Shown here piece by piece: positions 18,441 through 26,009 of a DNA stretch of 64,000 nucleotides. Each line of letters begins with the position of its first letter. Positions within the stretch are counted from its first letter, which is position 1. The stretch is from positions 744,001 to 808,000 of the forward strand of contig NZ_CP064653.1 of NCBI RefSeq assembly GCF_015711015.1, read 5' to 3'. Made by a program: the position numbers and the translations under genes. The notes under the pieces are model-generated. The model did no database searches. It was not told the origin of the DNA and was given only the letters and a program-made list of their open reading frames with translations. The stretch comes from Methylomonas sp. LL1. Its GTDB lineage: Bacteria; Pseudomonadota; Gammaproteobacteria; Methylococcales; Methylomonadaceae.

Positions 18441-18944
18441 CTAATAAAGCGAACCGACGCGATCAAGGTAGGTTAGGTAAAGCCGCATGTCGAATTCCAG
18501 TTGGTGATAATCGGGTTCCATGTACTCGCATAGTTTGTAGAAGGCCTTGTTGTGCTGTTTTTCGCGTAAATGCGCCAGTTCATGCACGGCAATCATGCGT
18601 AAAAATTCAATCGGCGCGGTTTTAAATACCGCGCCGATGCGGATTTCGTTTTTGGCTTTCAGGTTGCCGCCCTGAACTCTGGATACGAAGGAATGTAAGC
18701 CCAAGGCTTGATGAAGCAGATCGATTTTGTCGTCGTACACGACTTTGCTTAGTGGAGCGGATTGGCGAAGAAATTGGTTTTTGATGGCGACGACATAGAG
18801 ATAAAGCGCTTTGTCGGTTCGAATGTCATGGCTTGCCGGATATTTTGTTAGCAGCATTTGCCCCAGTTTTCCGCTCTCAATCAGCCGTTCAATTTGCTCG
18901 GTAATGCTTGCCGGATAAGCGGCCAGATATTTTAATGCCGTCAT
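18441..18944 (-). CDS. YgjP-like M48-type metallopeptidase domain protein
   Basis: A 167-residue cytoplasmic protein with a zinc-protease helix HELAHLREKQHNKAFY. This matches the H-E-x-x-H...H-x-x-x-F/W pattern of YgjP/DUF45 family proteins (WLM/SprT-like). Activity in this family is largely untested. The gene stands alone, convergent with rsfS. The ATG at 18944 is the natural start; the DNA upstream of it (minus strand) has a GAGGA-like ribosome site. Confidence 0.75.
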   Translation of the reverse strand: MTALKYLAAYPASITEQIERLIESGKLGQMLLTKYPASHDIRTDKALYLYVVAIKNQFLRQSAPLSKVVYDDKIDLLHQALGLHSFVSRVQGGNLKAKNEIRIGAVFKTAPIEFLRMIAVHELAHLREKQHNKAFYKLCEYMEPDYHQLEFDMRLYLTYLDRVGSLY

Positions 18945-19314
18945 TGGAGGAGGGGCTTTATCAAAATTGCTTATTCTACCGTCTGATTAGTCGAATGGTT
19001 TCTCGCAATCCTAAATGCCGGTATTACCGGCTTTTCTGTTTGGTGCGAGGCTGGGAATCCCTGGTTGATGATGGCTGTCATGCTCCAGCGTGGTCGCGCG
19101 GTTTAAGGCTTGGTCGGTAATAACGTGGCTTTTTGGCTGATGGAATGTCGCCGGTGTAGGTCTTTAGCTGCGGCTAAAGCTCCTTCCACGCAGCCCATCG
19201 GAGAAGTGATTTATACAAAGTTGTTATTCGCTCTGGTGTCGAATGGATTAGTCGGTGCGCATACCCGAGGTAAGTCCCCCCATCCCATCCGACGGGGGCG
19301 ACAAACCAATCGGT
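18945..19314. other. Intergenic region with palindromic repeat fragment
   Basis: About 370 bp without a convincing gene. It contains a short stem-loop (TTTAGC-x-GCTAAA) embedded in a copy of the GTCGCCGGTGTAGG repeat described separately. Confidence 0.5.
19147..19193. repeat. Partial copy of palindromic intergenic repeat
   Basis: It starts GTCGCCGGTGTAGG, identical over 14 bases to the start of the longer element at 56681. It continues as a small inverted repeat TCTTTAGCTGCGGCTAAAG and ends CTTCCACGCAG. It looks like a shortened or decayed member of the same family. Confidence 0.7.
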
Positions 19315-19521
19315 TTAGGCGCTATGGCAAGTCGTTGCGCATTGGGGGCAGCCGTTGACTTGCTTGAAGGACTCGGCGGCTTTTTTCACCGCGCTGGCGC
19401 AACTTGCGATAGAGCCTAAATAACGTATTGCGTCCTTGGCGGGCAATAGAGAGCAATTTGCGTTGTGGACGATATGGTCGCCGTTGGGCTGGGCATTCGT
19501 TTCGATGTAAAACTCGGCCAT
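19315..19521 (-). CDS. Small conserved cysteine-containing hypothetical protein
   Basis: A 68-residue protein: MAEFYIETNAQPNGDHIVHN, a central CSLLP, and a C-terminal C-P-Q-C-A-T-T-C-H cluster. Similar short proteins with a 'GDHxVH...C' start and a late multi-cysteine tail occur in scattered bacteria; their function is unknown. Five cysteines and several histidines suggest metal or disulfide binding. The ATG at 19521 has a GAGAGG ribosome site. It stands alone and was kept because of the family-like pattern and start signals. Confidence 0.65.
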   Translation of the reverse strand: MAEFYIETNAQPNGDHIVHNANCSLLPAKDAIRYLGSIASCASAVKKAAESFKQVNGCPQCATTCHSA

Positions 19522-19907
19522 GATAGATACCTCTCTTTAGTTAGTTTTGGGTGGATGGCTCGGATAATGGTTCGCCAGTGACTGATTTATCGGTCGTTGA
19601 TCCAACACACTGTATTGATAATGTATCGAACCTGACAGACAAAACCGGCAATTTCCATGGTTTGCGAGCTCCGATCCAGAATCAGCAATACATGTGCCAC
19701 GTTTAATGCAGGATTTCCGGCCCCCAGCGTCCCGCTGGCATGGCGAGACAGTTTTGTAGGCCACAACGAGCAAAAAGCCTCGTTATCCGGATTACTTTTC
19801 GGGCCTTGGAGGATAGCCGGTGGGTCCATTGGTCGAACCTCCATGTTGGGCGGTACGTTAACATCAGGTGTCGAATTGATTATCAATAGGTTAAGTTTCC
19901 ATTTCGT
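19522..19907. other. Intergenic region without recognisable gene
   Basis: About 385 bp between two divergently read small genes. Open frames on both strands are short and show no family pattern. It probably contains the promoters of both neighbours; no specific site could be defended. Confidence 0.45.
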
Positions 19908-20273
19908 ATGGCAAAAGTAAAAAAATCGAAAACCAAGGGCGCCGGCAAAGAGACGAGTAAAGGCACGGCAATGGATTCGTTCTGCGGCTGGGAGGGCGAA
20001 GTCCTGGTGCTGAATATTCTCGGTACGCCCAGTGCCAAGCAGGATGCCATCGGCAAACCGAAGGGCCATCAACTGAAGGTCAGTGTCACCGCCGCGCCGG
20101 TTGGCGGCAAGGCAACCGATCACATGGTGCGTTTCCTGGCGAAAGAGTTCGGGGTGGCGGCCGGCGATATCGAAGTGGTGTTTGGCCGGTTTAACGTCAA
20201 TAAGCAATTGCGGATTAAATCGCCCAAGCAGTTGCCGGCCGTGATCAGCAAGGAATTGGCCCAAGCCGGGTAG
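19908..20273 (+). CDS. DUF167 / YggU family protein (UPF0235)
   Basis: A 121-residue protein with the DUF167 core: LKVSVTAAPVGGKATDHMVRFLAKEF followed by GRFNVNKQLRI. The family is small, widespread and of unknown function. The first 25 residues are lysine-rich and absent from shorter relatives; an in-frame ATG at 19971 is an alternative start. It is a single gene between intergenic regions. Confidence 0.8.
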   Translation: MAKVKKSKTKGAGKETSKGTAMDSFCGWEGEVLVLNILGTPSAKQDAIGKPKGHQLKVSVTAAPVGGKATDHMVRFLAKEFGVAAGDIEVVFGRFNVNKQLRIKSPKQLPAVISKELAQAG

Positions 20274-20453
20274 CCGTTCGCCGTGGCCCGGTAAGCGGAT
20301 TCATCTGTTTTATAACGGTCATCCATGCCGCCGTTAGCGTCGATAGAGAAGCTAATTGGCTGTTTCCCGGCTATTCAGCCTGCTTGGTTGTCCCTTATTG
20401 CCCGCATCGCGTAAAATCCTGAATAAACGATCTTCAACCCATGGAGTTATACA

Positions 20454-20837
20454 ATGAAATATTCTTTAATCGCTGTGCTGTTGTTAGCCGCCAATCTGGC
20501 TTTCGCCGAAGAAGCAGCCAAGGATGAGTGGAATGAAACCACTTTGTCCGAAGAAACCATTCAGAAAATTCAGCAAGCGCAATTCACTTATAAAAAATGC
20601 GTGGTCGATACCATGCAAAAACCGGAATTTTCCAAACTGGAAAGCCGGAATGCCACCGATGCGATCATCAAACTGTGCGAACCCACGCTGGCGGACATGC
20701 GCAAGGTCTATACCGATGCCGAGGTGCCGGGCGTGATTGCCGATCGGCATTTGAAAAAACTCAGAATCCAAGTCACCCGCAATCTATTGCAGGAACTGAT
20801 GTATGTCGAAGCGGCTAAAAAAGCCGGCCAACCTTAA
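20454..20837 (+). CDS. Exported hypothetical protein upstream of DUF2760/Hsp70 pair
   Basis: A 127-residue protein with a clear signal peptide (cleavage after LAFA, residue 18) and a helical mature part with two cysteines that could form a disulfide. I do not recognise a named family. It lies 18 bp before the DUF2760 gene on the same strand, so the three genes down to the Hsp70-like gene may form one operon. A ribosome site (GGAG) precedes 20454. Confidence 0.65.
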   Translation: MKYSLIAVLLLAANLAFAEEAAKDEWNETTLSEETIQKIQQAQFTYKKCVVDTMQKPEFSKLESRNATDAIIKLCEPTLADMRKVYTDAEVPGVIADRHLKKLRIQVTRNLLQELMYVEAAKKAGQP

Positions 20838-20855
20838 CGAATTTAAACCTAACCC

Positions 20856-21509
20856 ATGAATACCTATACCATTGATTTAAGCCTGCGTCCGACCACATTC
20901 GATTTATGGCATGTGTGTCTGGCCGGCACGGTGGCCGTGTTGGCACTGCTGCTAATCGTCGTTTTAATCTCGGTTGTGCTGGGCATGCGCCGCTGCAAAC
21001 GCATGGAACCCGCGCCCCAATTGGCGCCAGTGCAAAGGCCGGAACCGGAAGTGAATATTGTCGAGAAAATCGTTGAGGTTGAAAAAGTCGTGCAAGCCCC
21101 GGCGCCGGAGCCGGTGATTTTGAAGGAAGCCACGCCCGACGCGGCCCTGCAATTACTGAGCCTGTTGCAAAAAGAGGCCCGTTTCATCGACTTCATCAAG
21201 GAAGATGTCAGCGTGTTTTCCGATGCAGACATCGGCGCGGCGGCACGGGTGGTGCATCAAGGTTGCGGCAAGGCCATCAATGAGCATTTCACCCTGGCGC
21301 CGGTCAGTCAGGATCAGGAAGGCAGTCGGGTGACCTTAAGCAAGGGTTTCGATGCGGCGTCCTATCGTTTGACCGGCAACATCGTCGGCGAAGCGCCGTT
21401 TACCGGTACCTTGGTGCATAAAGGCTGGCAAGTTACCGATTTGCGCCTGCCCAAATTGACCGAAGGCCATAACGCCAAAATTATCGCCGCCGCCGAGGTG
21501 GAATTATGA
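20856..21509 (+). CDS. DUF2760 membrane-anchored protein
   Basis: A 217-residue protein: one membrane helix (about residues 20-43), a proline/valine-rich linker, and a C-terminal DUF2760 domain (LSLLQKEARFIDFIKED...DADIGAAARVVH...GTLVHKGWQ). DUF2760 genes typically sit next to Hsp70-like genes, and here the stop overlaps the Hsp70-like start (ATGA). This arrangement suggests that the two proteins work together. The function is unknown. Confidence 0.85.
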   Translation: MNTYTIDLSLRPTTFDLWHVCLAGTVAVLALLLIVVLISVVLGMRRCKRMEPAPQLAPVQRPEPEVNIVEKIVEVEKVVQAPAPEPVILKEATPDAALQLLSLLQKEARFIDFIKEDVSVFSDADIGAAARVVHQGCGKAINEHFTLAPVSQDQEGSRVTLSKGFDAASYRLTGNIVGEAPFTGTLVHKGWQVTDLRLPKLTEGHNAKIIAAAEVEL

Positions 21510-23347
21510 GTACCGAGGTTCGCTACTCGGTCGGTATCGACTTGGGCACCACGCACTGTGTATTGTCCTATGTCGATCTTGAGGCCGGCGATGACCAAGT
21601 GGTGTTGACTGTGCTACCGATTCCGCAACTGACCGGACCCGGAACGATAGAAGACCAGGCTCAATTGCCGTCGTTTACCTATTTGCCGCACGCGGCCGAG
21701 ATCGCGGAAGGCGCTACCGCGTTGCCGTGGTCGGCCAAGCCGGAGCATCTGGTCGGCGAGATTGCCCGTAATATGGGCAGCAAGACCCCGATCAGGTTGG
21801 TGGCCAGCGCCAAGAGCTGGCTGTGCCATGCCGGCGTCGATTGCAAGCAAGCCATTCTGCCGGCCGATGCGCCGGATGATGTGGCGCGGATTTCGCCTTT
21901 CTCGGCCACTAGGGCCTATTTGCAACATTTACGCGATGCCTGGAATCATCGGTTTCCCGATCATAGTCTGGAGCATCAGGATGTAACCATCACCGTACCG
22001 GCCTCGTTCGACCCGGCCGCGCGTGAACTGACCGTGGAAGCGGCGCGCTCCCTGGGCTTGGGGCAGGCCGTGCTGTTGGAAGAGCCGCAGGCGGCTTTGT
22101 ATAGCTGGATCGAAAATAGCGAGGGCGACTGGCGCAATCATGTCCAAGTCGGCGATGTGATCTTGGTGATCGACATTGGCGGTGGCACCACCGACTTGTC
22201 GTTGATCGCGGTGACCGAACAGGACGGTAATCTGCAATTGACCAGGGTGGCGGTGGGTGACCACATTCTGCTGGGCGGCGATAACATGGATTTGGCGCTG
22301 GCTTACACGGTCAAGGCCAAGATGGAACAGGATAGCGGTAAGAAGCTCGAATCCTGGCAGTTGCAATCGCTGACCCATGCTTGCCGCGAAGCCAAGGAAA
22401 AATTGTTCAATCATGCCGAGTTGGGCAGTATGCCCATCGTCGTCGCCAGCCGGGGTTCGTCATTGATCGGCGGTACCTTGCGTACCGAATTGACCCGCGA
22501 CGAATTGAACCGGGTGTTGGTCGAGGGCTTCTTGCCTCAAGTGCCCGTCAGTGAAAAACCGGTGGCCAGACCGCGTAGCGGTCTCAGATCGGCCGGTTTG
22601 CCGTATGCGCAGGATGCCGGGATTACCCGGCATCTGGCGGCTTTTCTGTCCAGGCAAAAAGACGCCACCAGCGAATTTGCCCACGCAGCCAATGCCGAAC
22701 ATGCCAGCTTCCTGCATCCGACCGCCGTATTGTTCAACGGCGGGGTGTTGAAGGCCGAAGCGTTGTCCGAGCGTTTGATGGGGATTTTGAATACCTGGTT
22801 GCAAACCGAACAGGCGCCCGGCGCCCGCTTGTTGCAAGGTGCCGATCTTGATTTGGCGGTGGCTCGCGGTGCGGCTTATTACGGTTTTGTGCGTAAGGGC
22901 AAGGGAGTGCGGATCAAGGGTGGTACCGCCGCGTCTTATTACGTGGGGGTGGAAAGCGCCATGCCGGCCGTGCCCGGATTGCCGCCGGAAATCGAGGCGT
23001 TGTGCATCGCGCCGTTCGGGATGGAAGAGGGCACCGAACAGGAGTTACCCAATGACGAGTTTGGTTTGATCATCGGTGAACCGGTGCGGTTTCGGTTTTT
23101 TGCTTCCAAGACCCGCCGCGAGGATCAGGTTGGCTCGCGTCTGGAAAGCTGGAGCGACGAGGAGTTGGAAGAGTTGGACGAAATCGAGATCACTTTGCCG
23201 GAGGAAGGCAGAAGTCCCGGAGAAATTGTGCCGGTGCATTTGTCGTCGGCCGTGACCGAGGTCGGCACCCTGGAATTGAAAGCCGTATCCAATCGCGATG
23301 GTAAACGCTGGAAAATCGAATTCGAGGTCAGGGCTGGAGAGGCCTGA
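21506..23347 (+). CDS. Hsp70-like (DnaK-related) ATPase partnered with DUF2760
   Basis: A 613-residue Hsp70-type protein. The actin-like ATPase domain has phosphate motif 1 (GIDLGTTHCVLSYV), phosphate motif 2 (VIDIGGGTTDLSLI) and a late adenosine-type segment (LFNGGVLKAEAL). The region after about residue 400 diverges from the canonical peptide-binding domain and lacks the DnaK EEVD-type end. It is therefore not DnaK itself but a specialised relative. The start overlaps DUF2760 by 4 bp. A convergent inverted repeat marks its end. Confidence 0.9.
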   Translation: MSTEVRYSVGIDLGTTHCVLSYVDLEAGDDQVVLTVLPIPQLTGPGTIEDQAQLPSFTYLPHAAEIAEGATALPWSAKPEHLVGEIARNMGSKTPIRLVASAKSWLCHAGVDCKQAILPADAPDDVARISPFSATRAYLQHLRDAWNHRFPDHSLEHQDVTITVPASFDPAARELTVEAARSLGLGQAVLLEEPQAALYSWIENSEGDWRNHVQVGDVILVIDIGGGTTDLSLIAVTEQDGNLQLTRVAVGDHILLGGDNMDLALAYTVKAKMEQDSGKKLESWQLQSLTHACREAKEKLFNHAELGSMPIVVASRGSSLIGGTLRTELTRDELNRVLVEGFLPQVPVSEKPVARPRSGLRSAGLPYAQDAGITRHLAAFLSRQKDATSEFAHAANAEHASFLHPTAVLFNGGVLKAEALSERLMGILNTWLQTEQAPGARLLQGADLDLAVARGAAYYGFVRKGKGVRIKGGTAASYYVGVESAMPAVPGLPPEIEALCIAPFGMEEGTEQELPNDEFGLIIGEPVRFRFFASKTRREDQVGSRLESWSDEELEELDEIEITLPEEGRSPGEIVPVHLSSAVTEVGTLELKAVSNRDGKRWKIEFEVRAGEA

Positions 23348-23362
23348 TTGATGTCGAACATG

Positions 23363-23390
23363 AGATTGGGCATGTCCTTATGCCCAATCT
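23363..23390. terminator. Bidirectional hairpin between convergent genes
   Basis: Perfect 11-bp inverted repeat AGATTGGGCAT / ATGCCCAATCT with a 6-base loop, lying between the Hsp70-like stop and the OmpA-like stop. There is no long T-run on either side, so it may be a weak or factor-assisted terminator. Confidence 0.65.
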
Positions 23391-23399
23391 TGGTTAAGG

Positions 23400-24356
23400 C
23401 TACCGATTATATGGGTAGTTTTGTTGCTGATACGGTTGTTGTTGCGGATACTGCTGCTGGTATTGTTGTTGCTGTTGTGGATATTGTTGCTGCGGATAGC
23501 CTTGCTGTTGAGGGTAACCTTGTTGATAGTTAGGTTGTTGGTATCCTTGAGGCTGCTGGTAGCCTTGGGGTTGTTGGTATCCTTGTGGCTGTTGATAGCC
23601 TTGGGGTTGCTGGTATCCCTGCGGCTGTTGATAGCCTTGGGGTTGTTGGTATCCTTGCGGCTGCTGATAACCTTGAGGTTGTTGTTGGTTGGCGCCGGCG
23701 TTGGGGTTAGCAATGATAGACAATTCTACCCGGCGATTGATGGCACGATTGGTATCGTTGGTGTTGGGTGCCTTTGGCTGACTTTCACCCATGCCTTGTT
23801 TGGAAATCCGTATGGGATTGACTCCGCGTTGCGCTAAATAGTTGGCAACGCTGGTGGCGCGGGCTTCGGATAACACTTGGTTGTCGGCATCGGAACCCAC
23901 GTCATCGGTATGGCCCGTGACCATGATGGTGGAATCAGGGTAGTTATTCAACACTTGGGCAACCGAATTCAGCGCATTTTGTGCTTCGAAACTTAAGTCC
24001 GACTTGGCAAAGGCAAAGGTTACGTTACTGGTACTGGGCATGTTCAGGGTCAAGGTGTTTTCGGCGGTACGTTGCACTTGGATGCCGGTGCCTTGCAACG
24101 ATTGCTGCATTTCCTGTTCCTGTTGATCCATGTAATAACCGATACCGGCACCGACCGCGGCGCCGGCCAGCGCGCCCAAACCGGCATTTTTCAGATCGTT
24201 GCCGCCGAACAATGTACCGGCGCCTGCGCCGACCGCGGCGCCTATGCCGGTGCCTTTGCCTAGATTGCTGATGCTGGATTGGCCGGTATAGGGATTAGTG
24301 GTACAGCCCGCCAGCAAGCCCACGCCGATACCCATTGCTAGTAATTTTTTTTTCAT
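23400..24356 (-). CDS. OmpA-family outer-membrane lipoprotein with YQQPQG repeat tail
   Basis: A 318-residue lipoprotein: lipobox LLAGC (Cys18), a glycine-zipper region ([16 protein letters not shown]...), then an OmpA C-terminal peptidoglycan-binding domain ([49 protein letters not shown]). The last 100 residues are a Gln/Pro/Tyr/Gly tail with eight 6-residue repeats (YQQPQG) followed by irregular YPQQQ runs. The OmpA domain ties it to the cell wall; the tail is likely disordered. It is read leftward, convergent to the Hsp70-like gene. Confidence 0.9.
   Translation of the reverse strand: MKKKLLAMGIGVGLLAGCTTNPYTGQSSISNLGKGTGIGAAVGAGAGTLFGGNDLKNAGLGALAGAAVGAGIGYYMDQQEQEMQQSLQGTGIQVQRTAENTLTLNMPSTSNVTFAFAKSDLSFEAQNALNSVAQVLNNYPDSTIMVTGHTDDVGSDADNQVLSEARATSVANYLAQRGVNPIRISKQGMGESQPKAPNTNDTNRAINRRVELSIIANPNAGANQQQPQGYQQPQGYQQPQGYQQPQGYQQPQGYQQPQGYQQPQGYQQPQGYQQPNYQQGYPQQQGYPQQQYPQQQQQYQQQYPQQQPYQQQNYPYNR
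23541..23684 (-). repeat. Eight tandem 18-bp repeats coding YQQPQG
   Basis: Eight in-frame 18-bp units inside the OmpA-like gene. The units differ mainly at third codon positions, with alternating GGTATCC and GATAGCC variants, so they have drifted while keeping the peptide. Copy number may vary between strains. Confidence 0.85.
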
Positions 24357-24888
24357 TGTATAAGTCCTGTTTAGGTGTTTAAAAACAGCTCAAGTCGTGC
24401 AATTGTCCATATATTCAGCGGAAATTGCGAGTGGCTGAGTTGAGGGAATTTTTATCTTGATTGGCTTAACTCGAGCTTAATCATCGGTTAGCGGAGGTGG
24501 TTTTGATCTTGGCTGAATCGCATGCTTAACAAAACCGCCTTCCGTGCCACCTTGGTGTACACCCGATTAAAAGTCAAAATCAATGGTTAACGTCGAAATT
24601 TTTATGCCATCAGTCGATAATTTTGCAAGAGGCTTTGTCGTGAAGTTTTAAGTTGATTCTATTCCACGATCCCGCAAATTGTTAAAAACAGCACAACGTG
24701 GTTGATTGTAGCAATTACGACAAAATAACCGTTTTATTTGTAGGTAAAATTTATTAGTGCTTATGCTGTATTTGCATAAGATATTGTTTTTAATAAATAA
24801 TATTATCGAATTGCAAGGTTGGCAGTGATTTTGCTTTATGGTTATACGGATATTATATCCGCTATTCAGACTTATCACGGAGTTATCA
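24357..24888. other. AT-rich intergenic region
   Basis: About 530 bp. The part from 24640 to 24840 is notably AT-rich compared with the flanks. Minus-strand open frames here are short and unconvincing. It should contain the promoters of the OmpA-like and Nif11-like genes. No RNA gene was recognised. Confidence 0.5.
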
Positions 24889-25107
24889 ATGTCAATCAAG
24901 GTAATAAAAGAATTTTCCGAAAAAGCCAAAAGCGATGAAGTTCTTAAAGAAAAATTAAAAGCGTGCGTGAAACTGAAGGAACTACTCATGCTTGCCAAGG
25001 AATATGGTTTTGAAATCGATGAAGTAGAACTCTATCCGCCCAATGAACCGCAATTTGTCGAAGAGCAACTCTCTGAAAAAATGGCTAAGGCGTTGTTGAG
25101 GGTATAA
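24889..25107 (+). CDS. Nif11-like small protein (orphan)
   Basis: A 72-residue protein: MSIKVIKEFSEKAKSDEVLKEKLKA..KLKELLMLAKEYGFEID, which fits the Nif11 domain. That domain is found both in a nitrogen-fixation-associated protein and as the leader of many ribosomally made peptide precursors. After the domain there are only about 20 residues (NEPQFVEEQLSEKMAKALLRV), with no Cys/Ser/Thr-rich core, no Gly-Gly site, and no modification or export gene nearby. It is likely a solitary Nif11 protein. The start at 24889 has a GGAG ribosome site; an AT-rich region lies upstream. Confidence 0.65.
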   Translation: MSIKVIKEFSEKAKSDEVLKEKLKACVKLKELLMLAKEYGFEIDEVELYPPNEPQFVEEQLSEKMAKALLRV

Positions 25108-25118
25108 ATCCTTACTGT

Positions 25119-25148
25119 CGTTTCCCGGTGGTTTTATGCCGGGAAACG
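25119..25148 (+). terminator. Hairpin after the Nif11-like gene
   Basis: Perfect 10-bp stem CGTTTCCCGG / CCGGGAAACG with a 10-base loop, 11 bases past the stop codon. No T-run follows, so it is only a possible terminator or RNA-stabilising hairpin. Confidence 0.5.
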
Positions 25149-25682
25149 GTGCCAAGGATGCCGTCAAAAATAACCTCTTGAAATCAAACGTCTTGAGGTA
25201 TAGCGTGCTAATTCCAACCTGACAAATGATCATCGAAAACGATTCGCCTGTTTTGATGAAGTCAGCGGCACACTTTATTCCAATCAGGTAAACGAAACGC
25301 CGGCCGGAATATCCAGTCAGAATTTCAAAACGGTAGAGGTCTTTGCCTTAGGTAATTTTTGAGAAAGTTTGTACCCATTGCCAATGTCAAATATGTGTCG
25401 TTCGCTGAGCGGAGCCGAAGCGAACGACAAATTGCTTGAATTGGGTACATTTATTGCCATAAATCGCCTTAATCCTCAAGCATTTGGCAATGTCGACCGT
25501 ATGAAAACGACAACCTGGCAAATGCGGGGTCATCGATTGACGACTTCTGCCTCCGCTTGGATTCAGTCAAAAATAAGTTCCCGTTATTCGAATGTCCCGG
25601 GGAGAAGTTATTGCCAACCAAATTCTTAGCAATAACAGCCTCCCGAATCGTTCCCGCCAAGATAAAAAGGATTGGAGCGAGA
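25149..25682. other. Intergenic region with a palindromic repeat
   Basis: About 530 bp without a supported gene. It includes the inverted repeat at 25396-25429. Open frames on both strands are short and of poor composition. Confidence 0.45.
25396..25429. repeat. Palindromic element around TGAGCGGAGCCGAAG
   Basis: Eleven-base arms TGTCGTTCGCT / AGCGAACGACA flank the core GAGCGGAGCCGA. The 15-base segment TGAGCGGAGCCGAAG also occurs at 38072-38086, so it belongs to a dispersed short repeat. Confidence 0.7.
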
Positions 25683-25928
25683 TTAGTTTAATCCCGCTAA
25701 AACATCCTGAGCCCGACTCGCCATTTGCGCAGCCTGCAAATCTTCGGTGCCGACCTCGCCGCTGTCATTCAACTCTGCCAGTTCTTCCGCTGACAATATT
25801 CGGTTTTTGGCCTTTGTTTGTCACCAGCCTCGGCTTTTCGGTTGGCCGTCGAAAAACAATGGGGTTTTACGACGGCCTCCGGTTAACCAAAATTCAGTGC
25901 ATTTTTCGATACGGATTTCGTTTGTCAT
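25683..25928 (-). pseudogene. Small decayed gene with one in-frame TGA
   Basis: Reading leftward from ATG at 25928, 35 codons (MTNEIRIEKCTEFWLTGG...SRGW) are followed by TGA. The same frame then runs on for 45 codons to TAA at 25683 (...SAEELAELNDSGEVGTEDLQ...DVLAGLN). Both halves have protein-like composition and share one frame, so a single nonsense change in a gene of about 81 codons is the simplest reading. No good ribosome site is visible at 25928, and I cannot name the family. Chance open frame remains possible. Confidence 0.35.
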
Positions 25929-26009
25929 AAAAGCTTAAAAAACGAGTCATAAAATGGCTGGCTAGCGGTTTTCATCGGGAAATCCGTTTTTCTAGGAAAA
26001 AAAGCATAC

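Noticed and set aside
24889-25107. Reading the Nif11-like gene as a complete RiPP cluster
   Set aside because: No core peptide, modification enzyme or transporter is nearby.
25369-25629. An 86-codon plus-strand frame in the repeat-containing gap
   Set aside because: Poor composition, spans the palindromic repeat, no ribosome site and no family pattern.
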